Shown here: piece after piece, positions 21,718-32,959 of the stretch
How positions within the stretch are numbered: the stretch's first letter is position 1
How the letters are laid out: every line of letters starts with the position of its first letter
Assembly (NCBI GenBank): GCA_001969505.1
Contig: LSSK01001912.1
Span: 1 to 45,372, forward strand
Source of the DNA: Zancudomyces culisetae
Lineage: Eukaryota > Kickxellomycota > Harpellomycetes > Harpellales > Legeriomycetaceae
Direction: 5' to 3'
Length of the DNA stretch: 45,372 nt
Notes under the pieces: model-generated
Database searches by the model: none
Seen by the model: only the letters and a program-made list of their open reading frames with translations
What the model was told of the DNA's origin: nothing
Position numbers and translations under genes: made by a program

Positions 21718-22794
21718 ATGCAGTATACTACTAATGTTTTAATAGGAGTGGTATTATGCCTCAGTACAGCTATGGCTCTGCCAAAGCTAGAAATTAGAGG
21801 CTCAAAATTTTACAATACAGAGACCAATCAACAGTTTTTCTTCAAGGGTGTAACGTACCAGCCGAGAACAGGGTCATTTGCCCAGGGCTACGATCCACTG
21901 GCAGATAAACAAGCATGCGATAGAGATGTTCCAGTGCTAAAAGAACTGGGCGTGAATGTGATCCGTGTGTACGAAACAAATTTCTATTTGAATCATGATT
22001 ACTGTATGGATATGTTGGATAAAAATGGCATGTATGTATTGCTTGATATTCCAACATCCTATAAATCAATAGACAGACACAACCCCTCTTGGAATACGGA
22101 ATTGGAGCAGTTTTTTGAACTGAAGATACAGGCATTTGCACACTACAACAACGTTGCTGGGTTTATTATTGGAAATGAAGTGGTTAATAGTCCCGATACC
22201 ATAAGATCGGCAAAGGCTGTTAAACAAGGGTTAAGGAGTGTAAAAAGCTACATGAAAGCGCAAAACATAAATATCCCAGTCGGGTATGCAGATGTGGATC
22301 ACGACGAGATAGCACAATACATGACCGACTATTTCAACTGCAGCGATGATCCAAACGAGCGGTTGGATTTTTATGGGCTAAACACATACAGATGGTGTGG
22401 TGATGCCGACTTTAAAACCTCGGGATACGATACATTGACAAACAAGTTTTTGAGCTACAGCATCCCAGTACTATTTACAGAATACGGATGTAATACATAT
22501 CTACCACGCTCATTTAATGAGGTATCAGCATTGTATAGCAAAGACATGAATTCTGTATTTTCTGGTGGTCTTGTCTATGAGTTTACTCAAGAAGATAATA
22601 AATATGGGTTAGTTGAACTTGTCGGCGATGGGGCAGGACTCAATATACTGGACGATTTTTACAACCTCAAGAGAATATATGGCACTGTTGTTGACACAGG
22701 GCCAGCTGTGTCTCAAAAAGGAAATAGAACAAATGAATTGAACAGAGTTCGCTCGAAATGTCCTACACCTAATGATTTCTGGACAGTAGATTGA
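21718..22794 (+). CDS. GH72 1,3-beta-glucanosyltransferase (Gas/Gel/Phr-type), secreted
   Basis: A 358-residue protein with a signal peptide ending about residue 20 (ALP). It matches the GH72 catalytic domain over nearly its whole length: FFKGVTYQP near the start, acid/base Glu154 in IIGNEVVN and nucleophile Glu255 in LFTEYGCN. These enzymes cut a beta-1,3-glucan chain and rejoin the new end to another chain, lengthening the product of the FKS enzyme in the wall. Usual relatives are about 450-560 residues with a Ser/Thr-rich tail, a GPI signal and often an X8/CBM43 domain. This one stops just after the catalytic domain with a polar end, so it has neither anchor nor X8 and is probably released or held non-covalently. 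No intron. A TATA-like element (TATATAA) lies about 85 bp upstream. Confidence 0.95.
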   Translation: MQYTTNVLIGVVLCLSTAMALPKLEIRGSKFYNTETNQQFFFKGVTYQPRTGSFAQGYDPLADKQACDRDVPVLKELGVNVIRVYETNFYLNHDYCMDMLDKNGMYVLLDIPTSYKSIDRHNPSWNTELEQFFELKIQAFAHYNNVAGFIIGNEVVNSPDTIRSAKAVKQGLRSVKSYMKAQNINIPVGYADVDHDEIAQYMTDYFNCSDDPNERLDFYGLNTYRWCGDADFKTSGYDTLTNKFLSYSIPVLFTEYGCNTYLPRSFNEVSALYSKDMNSVFSGGLVYEFTQEDNKYGLVELVGDGAGLNILDDFYNLKRIYGTVVDTGPAVSQKGNRTNELNRVRSKCPTPNDFWTVD

Positions 22795-23057
22795 GTAGGT
22801 GCAAGTTGATCTGTAAAACCCAAAGCAGGTATACCGAGTACGCTTTTTGCTGTTCCTCTAATGATGGTGTTGATAAATAGCTTGTCCCTGTGTACTATTT
22901 TCACTATATCTTTATCGACCTAAAACTTGTTTTTTTAATTTCTTTTCCAAATGATTGCTAACAGTTTAAGACACATAAATAAACCATAAACTTTTTTTTC
23001 TTTAAAAAAAAGAAAGGACAGGATATGTAGAACCATAAAAACAGTTAAAAAAAGCTA
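22795..23057. terminator. Convergent 3' region between GH72 and SRV2
   Basis: A short AT-rich spacer between two convergent genes. It must hold both polyadenylation regions; a T-run and A-run pair near 22991-23013 could form a hairpin. Confidence 0.5.
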
Positions 23058-24754
23058 TTAAGTGTGGTGATATACTTCAGTAACCAGAGTGTTGTTGACA
23101 ATAACAGTCTTAAATTGTTCAGGGACAAACGACTCTTTATAATCAGTCGGATCAGATGTCTTTGACGAGATAGGGTGGAGAATATTGATAGATGATGATT
23201 TGGAAGTGAATATTTCGGTTGCAGAGTCAAGGGAGGCGTGTGGGAGGTATAGCTGAACCCCGTCCGTTTTATCAATGTTTATCAGTGGCATGGCATTTAA
23301 CACTTGTACTTCAACAGAGGTACAGTTAACTACATCACAGCTGGAGACAACAGAGTCAATCAACACCGAAGATTTCTTAGAATCATCAAAGGTGACATTA
23401 TTCACCTTAGATTTGACATTGACGAATGTGTTGATGCAATTGAAAATGTAAACAGACTGGGAAATGTCGGTAGGATTCACCTCTATTTGCGCATCAACTT
23501 GATTTTCAATCACCCATTTTCTATCACGAAGCTCAAAGGCTGGAGGTTTCTTTGTTGTCGCTGCATGTTGTTGTCGCTTTTCATCAGCCTTTGTAGCTGC
23601 TTTAGGTTCAATAGGGGCTGCATGGCTGCCTTTATCGCCCTTTTTAACCTTCTTCAAACCAGAGGTTATATTCAAACCCTGATTGAGCTGCTTGTTTAAC
23701 GCAGCCCTTGCGTCAGAATCGCTTGGAGCTGAACTTTTGGCATCATCGTCCATGAAAAAGCTTGGTGGTGGTGGAGGTGGTGGGGGTGGTGGAGCTCCTG
23801 TTGATGGTGCTGGTGCTGCTGATGGTGTTGAAGTTTCTTTTTGACCGCTCAGTACACTCACAGCTTCTTCAAAACCATATTTTTCTTTTCCTGCAACACT
23901 CCATACCAACCCAGTGGTATAATACTGCTTGACATATCTCTCTAGTGTATCCAAGACCTCAATAAAAGCGTTAACCCAATCAACATGAGTTTGGTTGCTC
24001 CCCTTGTGCTCCTTCAGCACTCTGTTCGTGTAAAACCTACCTGACTCCTTCATTTCCTTTACAAAGGGTGCTGGTGCTGGCTCAACTGCTACCCAGCCGA
24101 ATCCTCCTACTCCCTCAGCCACTGCCGACAGATTATTAAACAGTGGACTGCGTCTATTGTCATTCTTAACATCTGAGATCTGTAGTAAAAGTTTTTGCTG
24201 CTGCTCCAAGAGTTTTGGAAAATCCTTCATGTCTGGCTTGATTGTTTGGCCTGCAACATTCATAAATCTCGCCTGTGCTTTTACCAATTCTTGTACCAAT
24301 TTTCCCTATTTTAATTTTGATTATCGTTTATTTTTTTTGTATTTTGTACATTATAAGTTTTAGAATTGAAACCTGAACTAAGCATCGACACTACACAAAA
24401 TATACATACCTGTTCCTCGACTGGTCCTCCCAGCTGCACACAGTACGAAATAAAGTTATCCACAGCAGAGCCAACTTGGCTATTGAACTCTTGCACCTTG
24501 GGCATCAATTCCAACTCCTCTTCCACGTGCTTCTGTACCTCCGGTACCCCCTGTACTAATTCCTCTACAGCTTTAGGCTCCTGGGGCTCGGCAGTGGCAG
24601 CAACAGCAATGGTTTCAGTTGCAGCATGCGTTTGGGAAACTTCGACGGTCTGCGTCTGTACCTCTGTTGCGTTGGCTTTCGCAGCCCTAAGATTCTTTTC
24701 GATCTCCTCCAATCTGGCCGTTGCCTTTTCAATTCTCTCAATCAATGCATTCAT
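23058..24754 (-). CDS. SRV2: Adenylyl cyclase-associated protein (CAP)
   Basis: Exons 24754-24410 and 24305-23058, with a 104-nt intron (GTATGT donor), encode 530 residues. CAP recycles actin monomers from cofilin and, in yeasts, links Ras to adenylyl cyclase. The N-terminal helix LIERIEKATARLEEIEK is the oligomerisation/cyclase-binding motif. The helical-folded domain follows an Ala/Glu/Val-rich linker of about 60 residues. A run of ten prolines (about 288-297) forms the SH3/profilin-binding site, a WH2-like region follows, and the beta-helical CARP domain covers about 373-530 (FELRDRKWVIENQ at its start, LVTEV near its end). Family members usually stop soon after the VTEV element; here four residues (YHHT) follow. 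The intron lies between the Glu-Gln ending exon 1 and the Gly-Lys-Leu-Val opening exon 2, in phase 0. Confidence 0.95.
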
Positions 24755-25669
24755 TTTAAAGTATACTTTGGTGCTTAGCTTTGTTTAGTATTATTACTTT
24801 TTTAGCTTTATGCTGATGAGGGTTTTGCAAATACTCCGAATTTCTAGAAATAAATATAAAGAAAAAGGCAGTTCCTTGCACCAACCAATCAGTGATAAAT
24901 ACATTTTCCCTTTATTTCAGAGTCAGTTTTTTCGTCATGTTGGCATATTGAACCTGTGTTTTTTTGTTTTTGTTTATTTGTAATTTACGGGAATTCGAAC
25001 TGAATAAATCTCTTTTCACCAAAAACAATAACACGAGTAAAAGCTATCATTGAATATGAATTCCCGGTAGATTCTCAAAAGAAATGCAACAATAACTCCT
25101 AAGCACATATTCAGGATGTGAGGGAAAGAAAAGGTATAAATGAGAAGCAATTGAACAAAATCACTGCTTAAACTCAGCCTTTTTCCTCACCAAAAGTCAA
25201 AGCTACCTTTCACTCGGCTTATTTAAAAGTGTCTTTAGTGTGCTATCGAGTTTTCAATGCAGTAAAGTGTTTACAGTGGAACCTTGCACTTTTTCGGTTC
25301 TAGAGGTATCGTTTTGCAAAAGAATCCCCTCTTCGTATAAACATATAATACCACCGCATCCATACACATTACCTTGTCCCGACCGATCTTTCTACTGCTA
25401 CTTTTTTTAGTTTATTCATATAAAATCTCTCCATACCCATTTTCCATAAACGCAACCCCGAGAACAATACTTGTCCTCCTCTAAGTCTCAATTTTTGAGA
25501 GCAATAACGTTTGTTTACTATTATCTCGCGAACTGTTGTTAAAAAACCCCATATAAAGTTAAAGTTATATTTTACAATATATTGTGGTTGGTACTTCTGA
25601 TAAAACCAGACTTTAGTTGATAAAACTAAGAGTATCCATAGTCGAAAAAAAAATACTAATTAGTAACCA
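24755..25669. other. Intergenic region upstream of SRV2
   Basis: No gene seen. This is AT-rich DNA holding the SRV2 promoter on the left and the 3' flank of VMA7 on the right. Confidence 0.5.
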
Positions 25670-26429
25670 CTAATCACTGAATAGTCTTTGAACTCGTTTC
25701 AGGATTGAGTCCTTATTAGGATCGTATGGATGGTCTTTTGAGGGTATTTCAAGAACTGTTGGGAATGGTGCTGTATAATCATCTATGGCATCACGAATCC
25801 TTTCGGCAACCTTTTTCAATATTAATTATTTATTAGAATCGTATTATTGTTACTAAAAGCTGCCAAAGTAATAAAGGGAGAGGATGTATTGTCATAGAGA
25901 CTTACGTTTTGGGTTATCAGGATTATTGCAATGTTTTTGTTCTTAGTATATGATACAAAAGTATCCTGGATTATGTCATCAGTAACTCCTATTATTGCAA
26001 CAAGATACTTAAAACGTCTTGGAATTTGTTTTTAAACATTGAAAATTCATAACTGTAATCTGTCCATCACTCTTTATATGAGAATAGTCATTAAACGAAC
26101 TCTTAAAGACTCATGACAGGTATGAACACATAAAAAAAGTTAAAGATACTAGGCGGTGGGACTGATAATAAAAGACGCTTACTATTGTCAACCACAAAAA
26201 AGTTTGCATTCTGACTTTTATCGACATTCCCAATACCCGTCAACAGCATTCCAGTGACAGTATCCTATTCAGGTAACAGATTGAATGTAATTTTGTGACA
26301 ATATCATCTACAATAGACAGTAACAAGAGAGCCTTTCGCGTATCTAGGAGTAACTAAAACAATGCATTTATACTTTACCTCGTCTCCGATTACTGCTATC
26401 AACGTCCTGTTTTTGACCAACGCTGCCAT
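25670..26429 (-). CDS. VMA7: V-type ATPase subunit F
   Basis: Four exons: 26429-26379, 26264-26183, 25988-25906 and 25810-25670, giving 118 residues, exactly the usual size for subunit F. Introns are 114, 194 and 95 nt. The sequence follows the family end to end: [27 protein letters not shown], a QDTF element, [26 protein letters not shown] and [10 protein letters not shown]. Subunit F sits in the central stalk of the V1 sector and helps couple ATP hydrolysis to proton pumping into vacuoles and endosomes. No open frame would have shown this gene, because every exon is short. It is divergent from a small gene starting at 26566, only 136 bp away. Confidence 0.95.
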
Positions 26430-26565
26430 TTACTTTGATTCTATTGTCGGTAGTTTGAGTTTAAACGTTTAGTAATTTTATCAGTCTATAACGATATTCG
26501 TGCTTCTTTTCTCGTTTCGATATTTTATTTCAGGATTGTTGACTGTGGTTTTTTGGTGTGACAAA

Positions 26566-26856
26566 ATGGCGGCTAAAAAGATGTGTATACTAACAAATGG
26601 TCCGTTTTCCGCGGTATATCCTTATTCCCCTCTTTACTCTTGTAAAACTTACAAAGCCTCTACAAGGTTGATTTTTGAAAAGCTGCTCTTCGTTTTATTA
26701 ATTAATTTGGATTGAGCTGTTGCAAAAATAAAGGAGGAGTTTCTGGCTCAAGCTGGGCTGCAAATGAAAACCGAAAAATTAATAATAAAAAAATGGAAAT
26801 GGAAATGGAAATGGAAAACAGAAAATTTTATCTGGAAAGCATATCCGAAACTGTAA
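26566..26856 (+). CDS. Possible small two-exon gene with Trp-Lys repeat, unrecognised
   Basis: Exons 26566-26641 and 26717-26856, joined over a 75-nt intron (GTAAAA donor, GAG acceptor), give 71 residues. The second exon opens with VAKIKEEFLAQAGLQMK, which looks like an amphipathic helix, and then has four Trp-Lys pairs in a row encoded by a GGAAAT hexamer repeat. The start lies 136 bp from the divergent VMA7 start. Another reading of the downstream DNA is an unspliced frame without an ATG that overlaps the end of the GGPP synthase gene; I prefer the spliced version because its junction phases fit. No family recognised. Confidence 0.35.
26793..26818. repeat. GGAAAT hexanucleotide repeat
   Basis: Four tandem units within the possible small gene. 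In the spliced frame it encodes Trp-Lys pairs, in another frame Met-Glu pairs. Confidence 0.85.
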
Positions 26857-26978
26857 ATCCATTGGGTAATAAACACTGCATGCTTATTATTGGCTTAGTG
26901 CCGAAACTGCACCATATAACTCTATCACACCAAGTCCTATGTTCCTTCTATAAGTTAAAAAACAAGAACACAAAAGTG

Positions 26979-28253
26979 CTAATGAAACTCTCGTGATAAA
27001 TACTGTACAACTTTGACTAATCGTTCATTACCACCCAACTTCTCTATCTCCTCATATATTTGGGATTCAACCTCCTGCAACCTATTGACAGCATACCCAA
27101 AGGCGCCAGACTGCTCAATAAGTGATGCAGCATACTTTTTGACATGAGGATCCTGTGTCTTTTGCCTCATAATACTTAATAGCTGACCTTGGTATAGAGG
27201 GTTTTTCATTGCGTAGATAATAAGAAATGAGAATTTTCCCTCAGTAATATCCTCAAAATACCCTTTGTTGTCATTGTATTCGGATGATTTGACATTCATG
27301 TAGTCGTCACGTATCTGGTAGTAAATTCCAAGCAAATCAACCAGCCGTATGTAGTCTCTACCATCCTTACCGCATACCCCCATCATTTTAACTGCTAGTC
27401 TGAATAGTCCTCCTGTTTCTAATCATATTTTTTGTATCCCACTGAATTAGTATAAACGAAAAAGAACAAACGAGTCTATCCATATCAACCGGTACTACTT
27501 ACTGTTCGCAACCATATTTAGGTACGCCTCTTCAGTTGGACATATTAAACAGTCTCGCCAATGTATTTCCATACCCTGTCCACGATGTAGATTAAGCATT
27601 TCCTCTATATGTTTTGTATCAATTTTAGCTCTAAATTGTGACAATTAGATGTGGATTTTACCACAGGATAGTACAATAATTTAATGCCTTTGCATACCTG
27701 TATATGCATTTATTAATTCCGGCTCATTTAAATCCAACACCTTCTTTAATGCCAATATATACACGTAGTTTGCTGAGTTTATAGTTTCTGCTATCCCATA
27801 TATTTTGTGTGCCACTATCATATCATATTATATATAATTTAATACAACCCTCTCTTTCCTCTTAAACTAGTTGGATTATATTCCTTATGATTTATCTCGG
27901 AGTACCTACCTGGATATCCCCTTCGTAGGTCTGAAGAATCTTCGACATCATCTACCAGGAGGCTCGATGTATGAAGCATAGTAACCACCTCGCTAATTTT
28001 TTCAAGTTTATCTTCCGCAACTTTAATCCATTCGTTAAATGCCAAGATCATCTGCCTCCTTATGTCCTTTCCTGGGGTAGATTGGAGGTAATTGTATGGT
28101 CCCAGTAATACCTACATCGGTTTTGTTTTCAGTTTACTACTTTCTATACTTTTTTTGATTTAATCCCATATTTTTCTTTATTCCTGGTTTCCAGAAACTT
28201 ATTTTTATTACCTTTTCACTGTAGTTTACATCAGTAAATCGAAGTTCTCCCAT
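26979..28253 (-). CDS. BTS1: Geranylgeranyl diphosphate synthase
   Basis: Five exons: 28253-28212, 28111-27910, 27814-27698, 27628-27503 and 27418-26979, giving 308 residues; introns are 100, 95, 69 and 84 nt. The enzyme adds isopentenyl diphosphate to farnesyl diphosphate to make the C20 donor used to prenylate Rab and Rho proteins. Both Asp-rich motifs are present: DDVED after MLHTSSLLV, with RRGYP following, and DDYMN after LLGIYYQIR. Other family blocks are the [16 protein letters not shown] start, [30 protein letters not shown] and [13 protein letters not shown]. Length and motifs fit the type III fungal/animal group. Exon 4 begins after a TAGAG acceptor, chosen because it restores the conserved frame. 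Rho1 geranylgeranylation links this enzyme functionally to FKS. Confidence 0.95.
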
Positions 28254-29944
28254 TATTTACAATTTCAACGACTTGCTATGAATATCTACAATAATGTTAC
28301 TATACAAAATCCAAAACTGTATGACTGCTTCGGTGATTGGTTGATCAGCTATGTACTCGTTATTCAAAGAGTTTATGTTTGTTGATCCCGGCCTATTCTT
28401 TTATGTCGAGATTATTGTTCCTGAAGAAAATACTAAACAGAAAGAAACATGTTTCAAAGCTAAGCTTTATTATTTGAACTGCCTGTGATCATGTGGACGA
28501 CTCTGTTTACCATTGTATTGCCTTCTCACCAACTTTTTTTTGGTGGTTGCTTTTACCCAGATTTTTAGCTGTAATTGTGTGAAATTATGTAATAGTTTTA
28601 AAGTTCAAGTGGTAACACAGCAAAACGAAAAACACCGAAATTATACCCATTAAAAAACCAAAGCTCACCAAAAATTAGGGAGTTGGTACGAATTGGACCT
28701 TCACATACCAATAATCATATTACAACAAACTCACATTAGCTATACAGTAGGTGGTTTTTGTAATGGATATATTTAGTGTCAAGCTTTAAATCCCACTAAA
28801 AAAGCATCAACAGTAAAGCCAATGAATCAAAATATGCTTTTTTAAGCTTATATTAAAACCGGACCTGCAAACCCACAGCCAATGTATAGACTTAAAATAT
28901 TACGGCTTCATATATCTCAAAGCGTTTAACTTAGTTTCATCATGTGTATGTCCATATTGACCTTTCATTACCGTTGTTTCTTTATTTTGGACAAAATTTC
29001 TTGGGTGTGCATTATTTTGAGTTTTGGAACGTACCGTAATCGAATTACGTTGATGCTAGAACCAGGTGAATGTTACATTGGTACGAATAAGTAAGTGCAT
29101 ACGTACTTCTTCCCGCTCAACCAGATTTAAACTGTTATTTTAAAATGAATTTACATGTCTGCTGTGGCACACATAATCCAGTTTACCAGGCTTCGCATTC
29201 GGCAAAGCAAACCAAGAATGTGGCGTACTTATGCGATTTGTTACCTCGCATATCATGGTTTGTTTTTCTGACTTTTTATTCCCAACTGGAGGAAGTATAA
29301 ACGCCACCAAGCTTGAATTTCCTAGCATGAATTTTTTCCTAACCAACCCTTTTTCTCACTTGAAACTCCAAATCTTGAAAGTAGGTAAGCCTATTGGCAC
29401 ACCATCAATCAAGATATGCAGATTTTGCTGCAAATCGATTCAACTTTTGATTTTTGCATGTATATGGTCTCTCAAGTACCCGTACCATTTTAGTTCAAAA
29501 TACGTTTATTATAATAAAATGAATAAGTTAAAGCGTTTAAAGTACACTCTCAAAAAACACTCTTATCCTTCATCGAACACCACAAAAAAATGATGAGTAA
29601 ACTGCGATTTGCACTTGCTTTAATCATGGGATTCTGCATGATTTCGGAATAATTAATAAAGTAAATATAGAGATAGAGCTTGTAATATATTCCGAAGTGA
29701 GAAAAATAGCATAGTGCAATGCTCATATGTGCTAGAAATTCAGCCTGCGGTATCTTTTTTTTCTGTTGTGAGTGCAATATATATAGTGAAATATGTCATT
29801 TCATTTTATAATTTTTATCTTCTTTTGTTTCAATCTCAAAACTATAAGCATTATTACATTCACTTGAAGTTAGCATCATATCAATATTCATTTGGATTAA
29901 ACCTACCTAAAGTATCAAACATTAATAAAAAAATACAAATCGCA
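28254..29944. other. Intergenic region, one weak open frame on each strand
   Basis: No convincing gene. A 120-codon plus-strand frame starts with ATG at 29231, and a 62-codon minus-strand frame (ATG 29328, stop 29140) overlaps it in antisense; neither has a recognisable motif and at most one can be real. The right end contains the promoter of the LPMO-like gene. Confidence 0.4.
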
Positions 29945-30691
29945 ATGCATTTGGAGAAAACGCTGTTTATCGTTTTATTATGTCTACTAACCGCTGTGTA
30001 TTCACACAGTTGGATAGATTGTGCAAAATACGATGTAAAACAGAAAAAGTGCGTAGGATACAGTCGAGGATATCCTGGTAGGGAAAACCCAAAAATAAAT
30101 GATCTCTATACATATGTTTTCAATGCGAAACCAATAAATCAAGCTATATGTGAACCTAAGCTACAGGTATGATATTCAACGCTAAATTTTTAAAATATGA
30201 AATCATCATTTCTCACATAGACGCAATCTAGCTTATCTTATGAGCTTGTATCTACATTTTACATCCAATTTCTAATCAATTCTTTATTTATTCTACACTC
30301 CTTCCAAAAATAGTCAAAGCCAAACTACTCTACTAAATACCCTATGGGCACAGCACGCCGCGGAGAAAGAATTTACCAAGTTTGGCAAGCAAATGGCCAT
30401 TTAAACAACACGAAACCCACCAAAATCAAGGTTTTGTATTACAAGGACCCAAAACGTCAGGTTAAAGTGTTTTCAGAAAAGTGTATCGCTGATGTGGCAG
30501 GAGAGATGACCTTTGCAACAAATAAGAATTGTGCAAATCCTCAAAACCCAAACACGATCTGTGCTAACTCGTGGGTTGTTCCACTTGATCTGATACCCAA
30601 CACCGTCTACAATTTTGTCTGGCTGTGGGATTTTGGATTTAACCCTGCTGGGCAGGAATACTCGACCTGTTTTGATCTGCTAATCAAATAA
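29945..30691 (+). CDS. LPMO-like secreted copper-site protein
   Basis: Exons 29945-30166 and 30314-30691 (147-nt intron, GTATGA donor) encode 199 residues. A signal peptide of 20 residues ends in VYS, so the mature protein begins with His21 (HSWIDC). A mature N-terminal His, a second His in an R-R-G...W-Q-A-N-G-H context (His103) and an aromatic residue in a WLWDF segment near the C-terminus (about 177-181, followed by NPAGQEYSTCFD) are together the layout of a lytic polysaccharide monooxygenase copper 'histidine brace'. Eight cysteines fit disulphides. There is no carbohydrate-binding module or GPI tail. I cannot place it in a numbered AA family; non-oxidative copper-binding relatives share the same N-terminal His. 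Function as a polysaccharide oxidase is inference. Confidence 0.6.
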
Positions 30692-31358
30692 TAGCCCTGG
30701 TTGGGTCCAGTATGATAAATTAATTGTTTAAAAAAAGAAAGCTGATACTGAACTTGTAACATTCAAAAGGTGCACCTTTCTCGTGCCTAATTGAAACAAG
30801 GAATGATATTCGTAATATTTAGCGGGTAGCCTCTTAGGCCCCATTGTAGTTTATTTTTATATAGTCATTTGGCTAATAATATGTTAGCATTAATACATAA
30901 CCATATGTTATTGGAATGACAATAAATAATATGTAATTGAAATCTAAAAGAATTGCCACAAGTTTTCAAACCTCAAGAAAGAGATGAAAGTAAGAACATG
31001 TTTCAAGAGTCTGATTTCTTTGCCTATTTTGATACACAAAATTGGTATGGGTGTGACTTCAACTAGAGAAATGGCGGACCTTTGCGCAGGTACTTTAGAT
31101 CTTCTCATTTTATTATTCTATAGTAATCGCTCTCCCATTCTCTCCCCAGTTCGTATTGAATATCAGTAGTATTGCCTGGGCTATTCATACTTAAAATCAC
31201 TGCTACCATTGATGCCATTTTTAATACTTTTTCAATTTGATAGCCTTTGTATACAATCTGGTGTGAGAAATAAACTCGCTACTATAATTACTTGGGAGTC
31301 GTCAAAATAACAAAGTAAAAAAAAATTAGGAAAAAAAATACAAATGTGAAAAGGCTGA
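30692..31358. other. Intergenic, no firm gene
   Basis: Contains a 61-codon plus-strand frame from ATG 30984 and, on the minus strand at about 30950-31195, two adjacent coding-like frames of 27 and 54 codons that do not join. None has a recognised motif. All are within what chance could give. Confidence 0.35.
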
Positions 31359-31979
31359 TCACACCTCTTCTGCAGCCGCATACTCAGCCAAAACCTCTTC
31401 GCACTCTTTTAGTAAAGCATCCTTTTCATCTAATTTTTCCTGCAGCACTTTGTTAGCTTTGCATACATCGGTGAAATCTTCAAGTGGTACTCTATTCTCG
31501 ATCATTTCCTGTAGTTTATTTTTTGTGGTATCCAGCTCTTGTTGAGTGGCCTTGTACTTTTTAGTTATTGTGTCTATGTATTGGTTTTTTTCTTTTAGCT
31601 CATCCTTCAACTTGGTTATTTTCGTCCGTAGGCTTTCGTTTTCGCTCTTGTAATTATGCATTTTACTGGTGGCAAGTTGTTCAGATTTGGCGTTAAGAAG
31701 TATATCAAGTCCATCATTTGGATTCATGGAAACTGATTTGTCGAATTTCTTTGTGTCTGTAGAGGCGAGTATCTTTGTAATCGGAGTTTCGAAATTTGAT
31801 TTTTTGATTACCTCAGATTTCTGTTTGATAGTTTTGATTGTAAATGGTTAAAACTAATCCAACAATATATACAAGAAAAAAAAACAAAAAACATATAAAA
31901 AGGTGTATTTATAAAAATATTGGCTTACCATTTTGTTGTGAAGTTTGGAGTATGGTGTTACCTGCGAATTTTCGTCCAT
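31359..31979 (-). CDS. Coiled-coil protein, unrecognised
   Basis: Exons 31979-31929 and 31820-31359 (108-nt intron, GTAAGC donor, ACAG acceptor) encode 170 residues. A short polar N-terminus with Ser/Thr-Pro sites (VTPYS, FETPITK) is followed by a continuous helix from about residue 60 to the end, rich in Lys/Glu with Leu in heptad-like positions (LRTKITKLKDELKEKNQYID, then LQEKLDEKDALLKECEEVLA). It ends in an acidic Ala/Glu tail. No signal or membrane segment. The acceptor was chosen because the nearer AG would put a stop into the frame. It may be a scaffold or cytoskeletal adaptor, but nothing identifies a family. Confidence 0.65.
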
Positions 31980-32567
31980 TTCTTTTGCAATGAGAAAAAA
32001 GAGTATTGGTGTTGGTTATGGTTATAATATCTGTTTTATATTTACAGGGATTTAGTTTTGTATAGGCTTGAATAGAATTTCTTTACGCTAACACCTTTTT
32101 TGCTTTTTATATACTGTGTTCGATGGAGGTATAAGGGACTAAATCGTTTGTAGCTTGTACTCTTTTATTTTATTTACTTTAATTTATTTTTGGACAATAA
32201 TATATTTTCGTAAATATGGAAAAATGCTGGTATTAAGAATTTTTTAATCGCGTCTATTTGCCGGGTATGTTTACAAATTTATTTGAGCACTGCTCATTAG
32301 CTTACTAAACGCCAATCAATTGTCTGTATAATTATCGACCAATTTATCATAAAGTTCCTTGTATAAAATCATAATAGTGCTAAAAATTCTGGGTAAATTG
32401 CCAAAAAAAACTCGATTTGGAGAAATATTAGTAGTAAAAAGGCAAAGTTTTTATATCTTTTGACTTTCTTGGAAATATAAATCATATTTCACATTCCAGG
32501 GTTGGGTATATTTAGAAGCGTAAATACGAAATATTCAAGTGGCAGTAGTCGGAAATTCTGGATAATC

Positions 32568-32959
32568 ATGACTCCAAAGCAAGAGAACAACAATTCGATT
32601 TTCAAAAGAGGATCAACACCTCTGTTTAAATTGGTGAATCCGGAGGTATGTTACTACTATATTTTCTTTTGATGATTTATTCCTCAAAGTAGGTATTTCT
32701 ATTTACAAATTATCTGAGTTTACATTTAATCATTAAATGTGACAAACATAAACTGAATGAATCACTGGTATAGCTATTCTTTTCACCCAAAAAACTAGTG
32801 TATGTGCCTGGAACTCTAATATTTGTTGGGCTAATTGGATATCTCGTTTATAACGATCGATTCAGCAGTACAGCGACTAGTTATAAGGCCGAATCCTCGG
32901 AGCCCAAAAAGATTCAGAGCTACCAAGAGCGCCTCCAGGATTTATCTGGCAGAAAATGA
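32568..32959 (+). CDS. SMIM8: Small single-pass membrane protein, SMIM8-like
   Basis: Exons 32568-32645 and 32774-32959 (128-nt intron, GTATGT donor) encode 87 residues. The junction joins STPLFKLVNPE to LFFSPKKLVYVPGTL, closely following the animal SMIM8 pattern (TTLFR.VNPELF..P.KPV) and continuing into one membrane helix (about residues 35-52) and a short charged tail. The family has no settled function. Neither exon is long enough to be noticed on its own, so this gene would be missed by simple frame searches. The match to SMIM8 is from memory but covers the most conserved part of the family. Confidence 0.75.
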
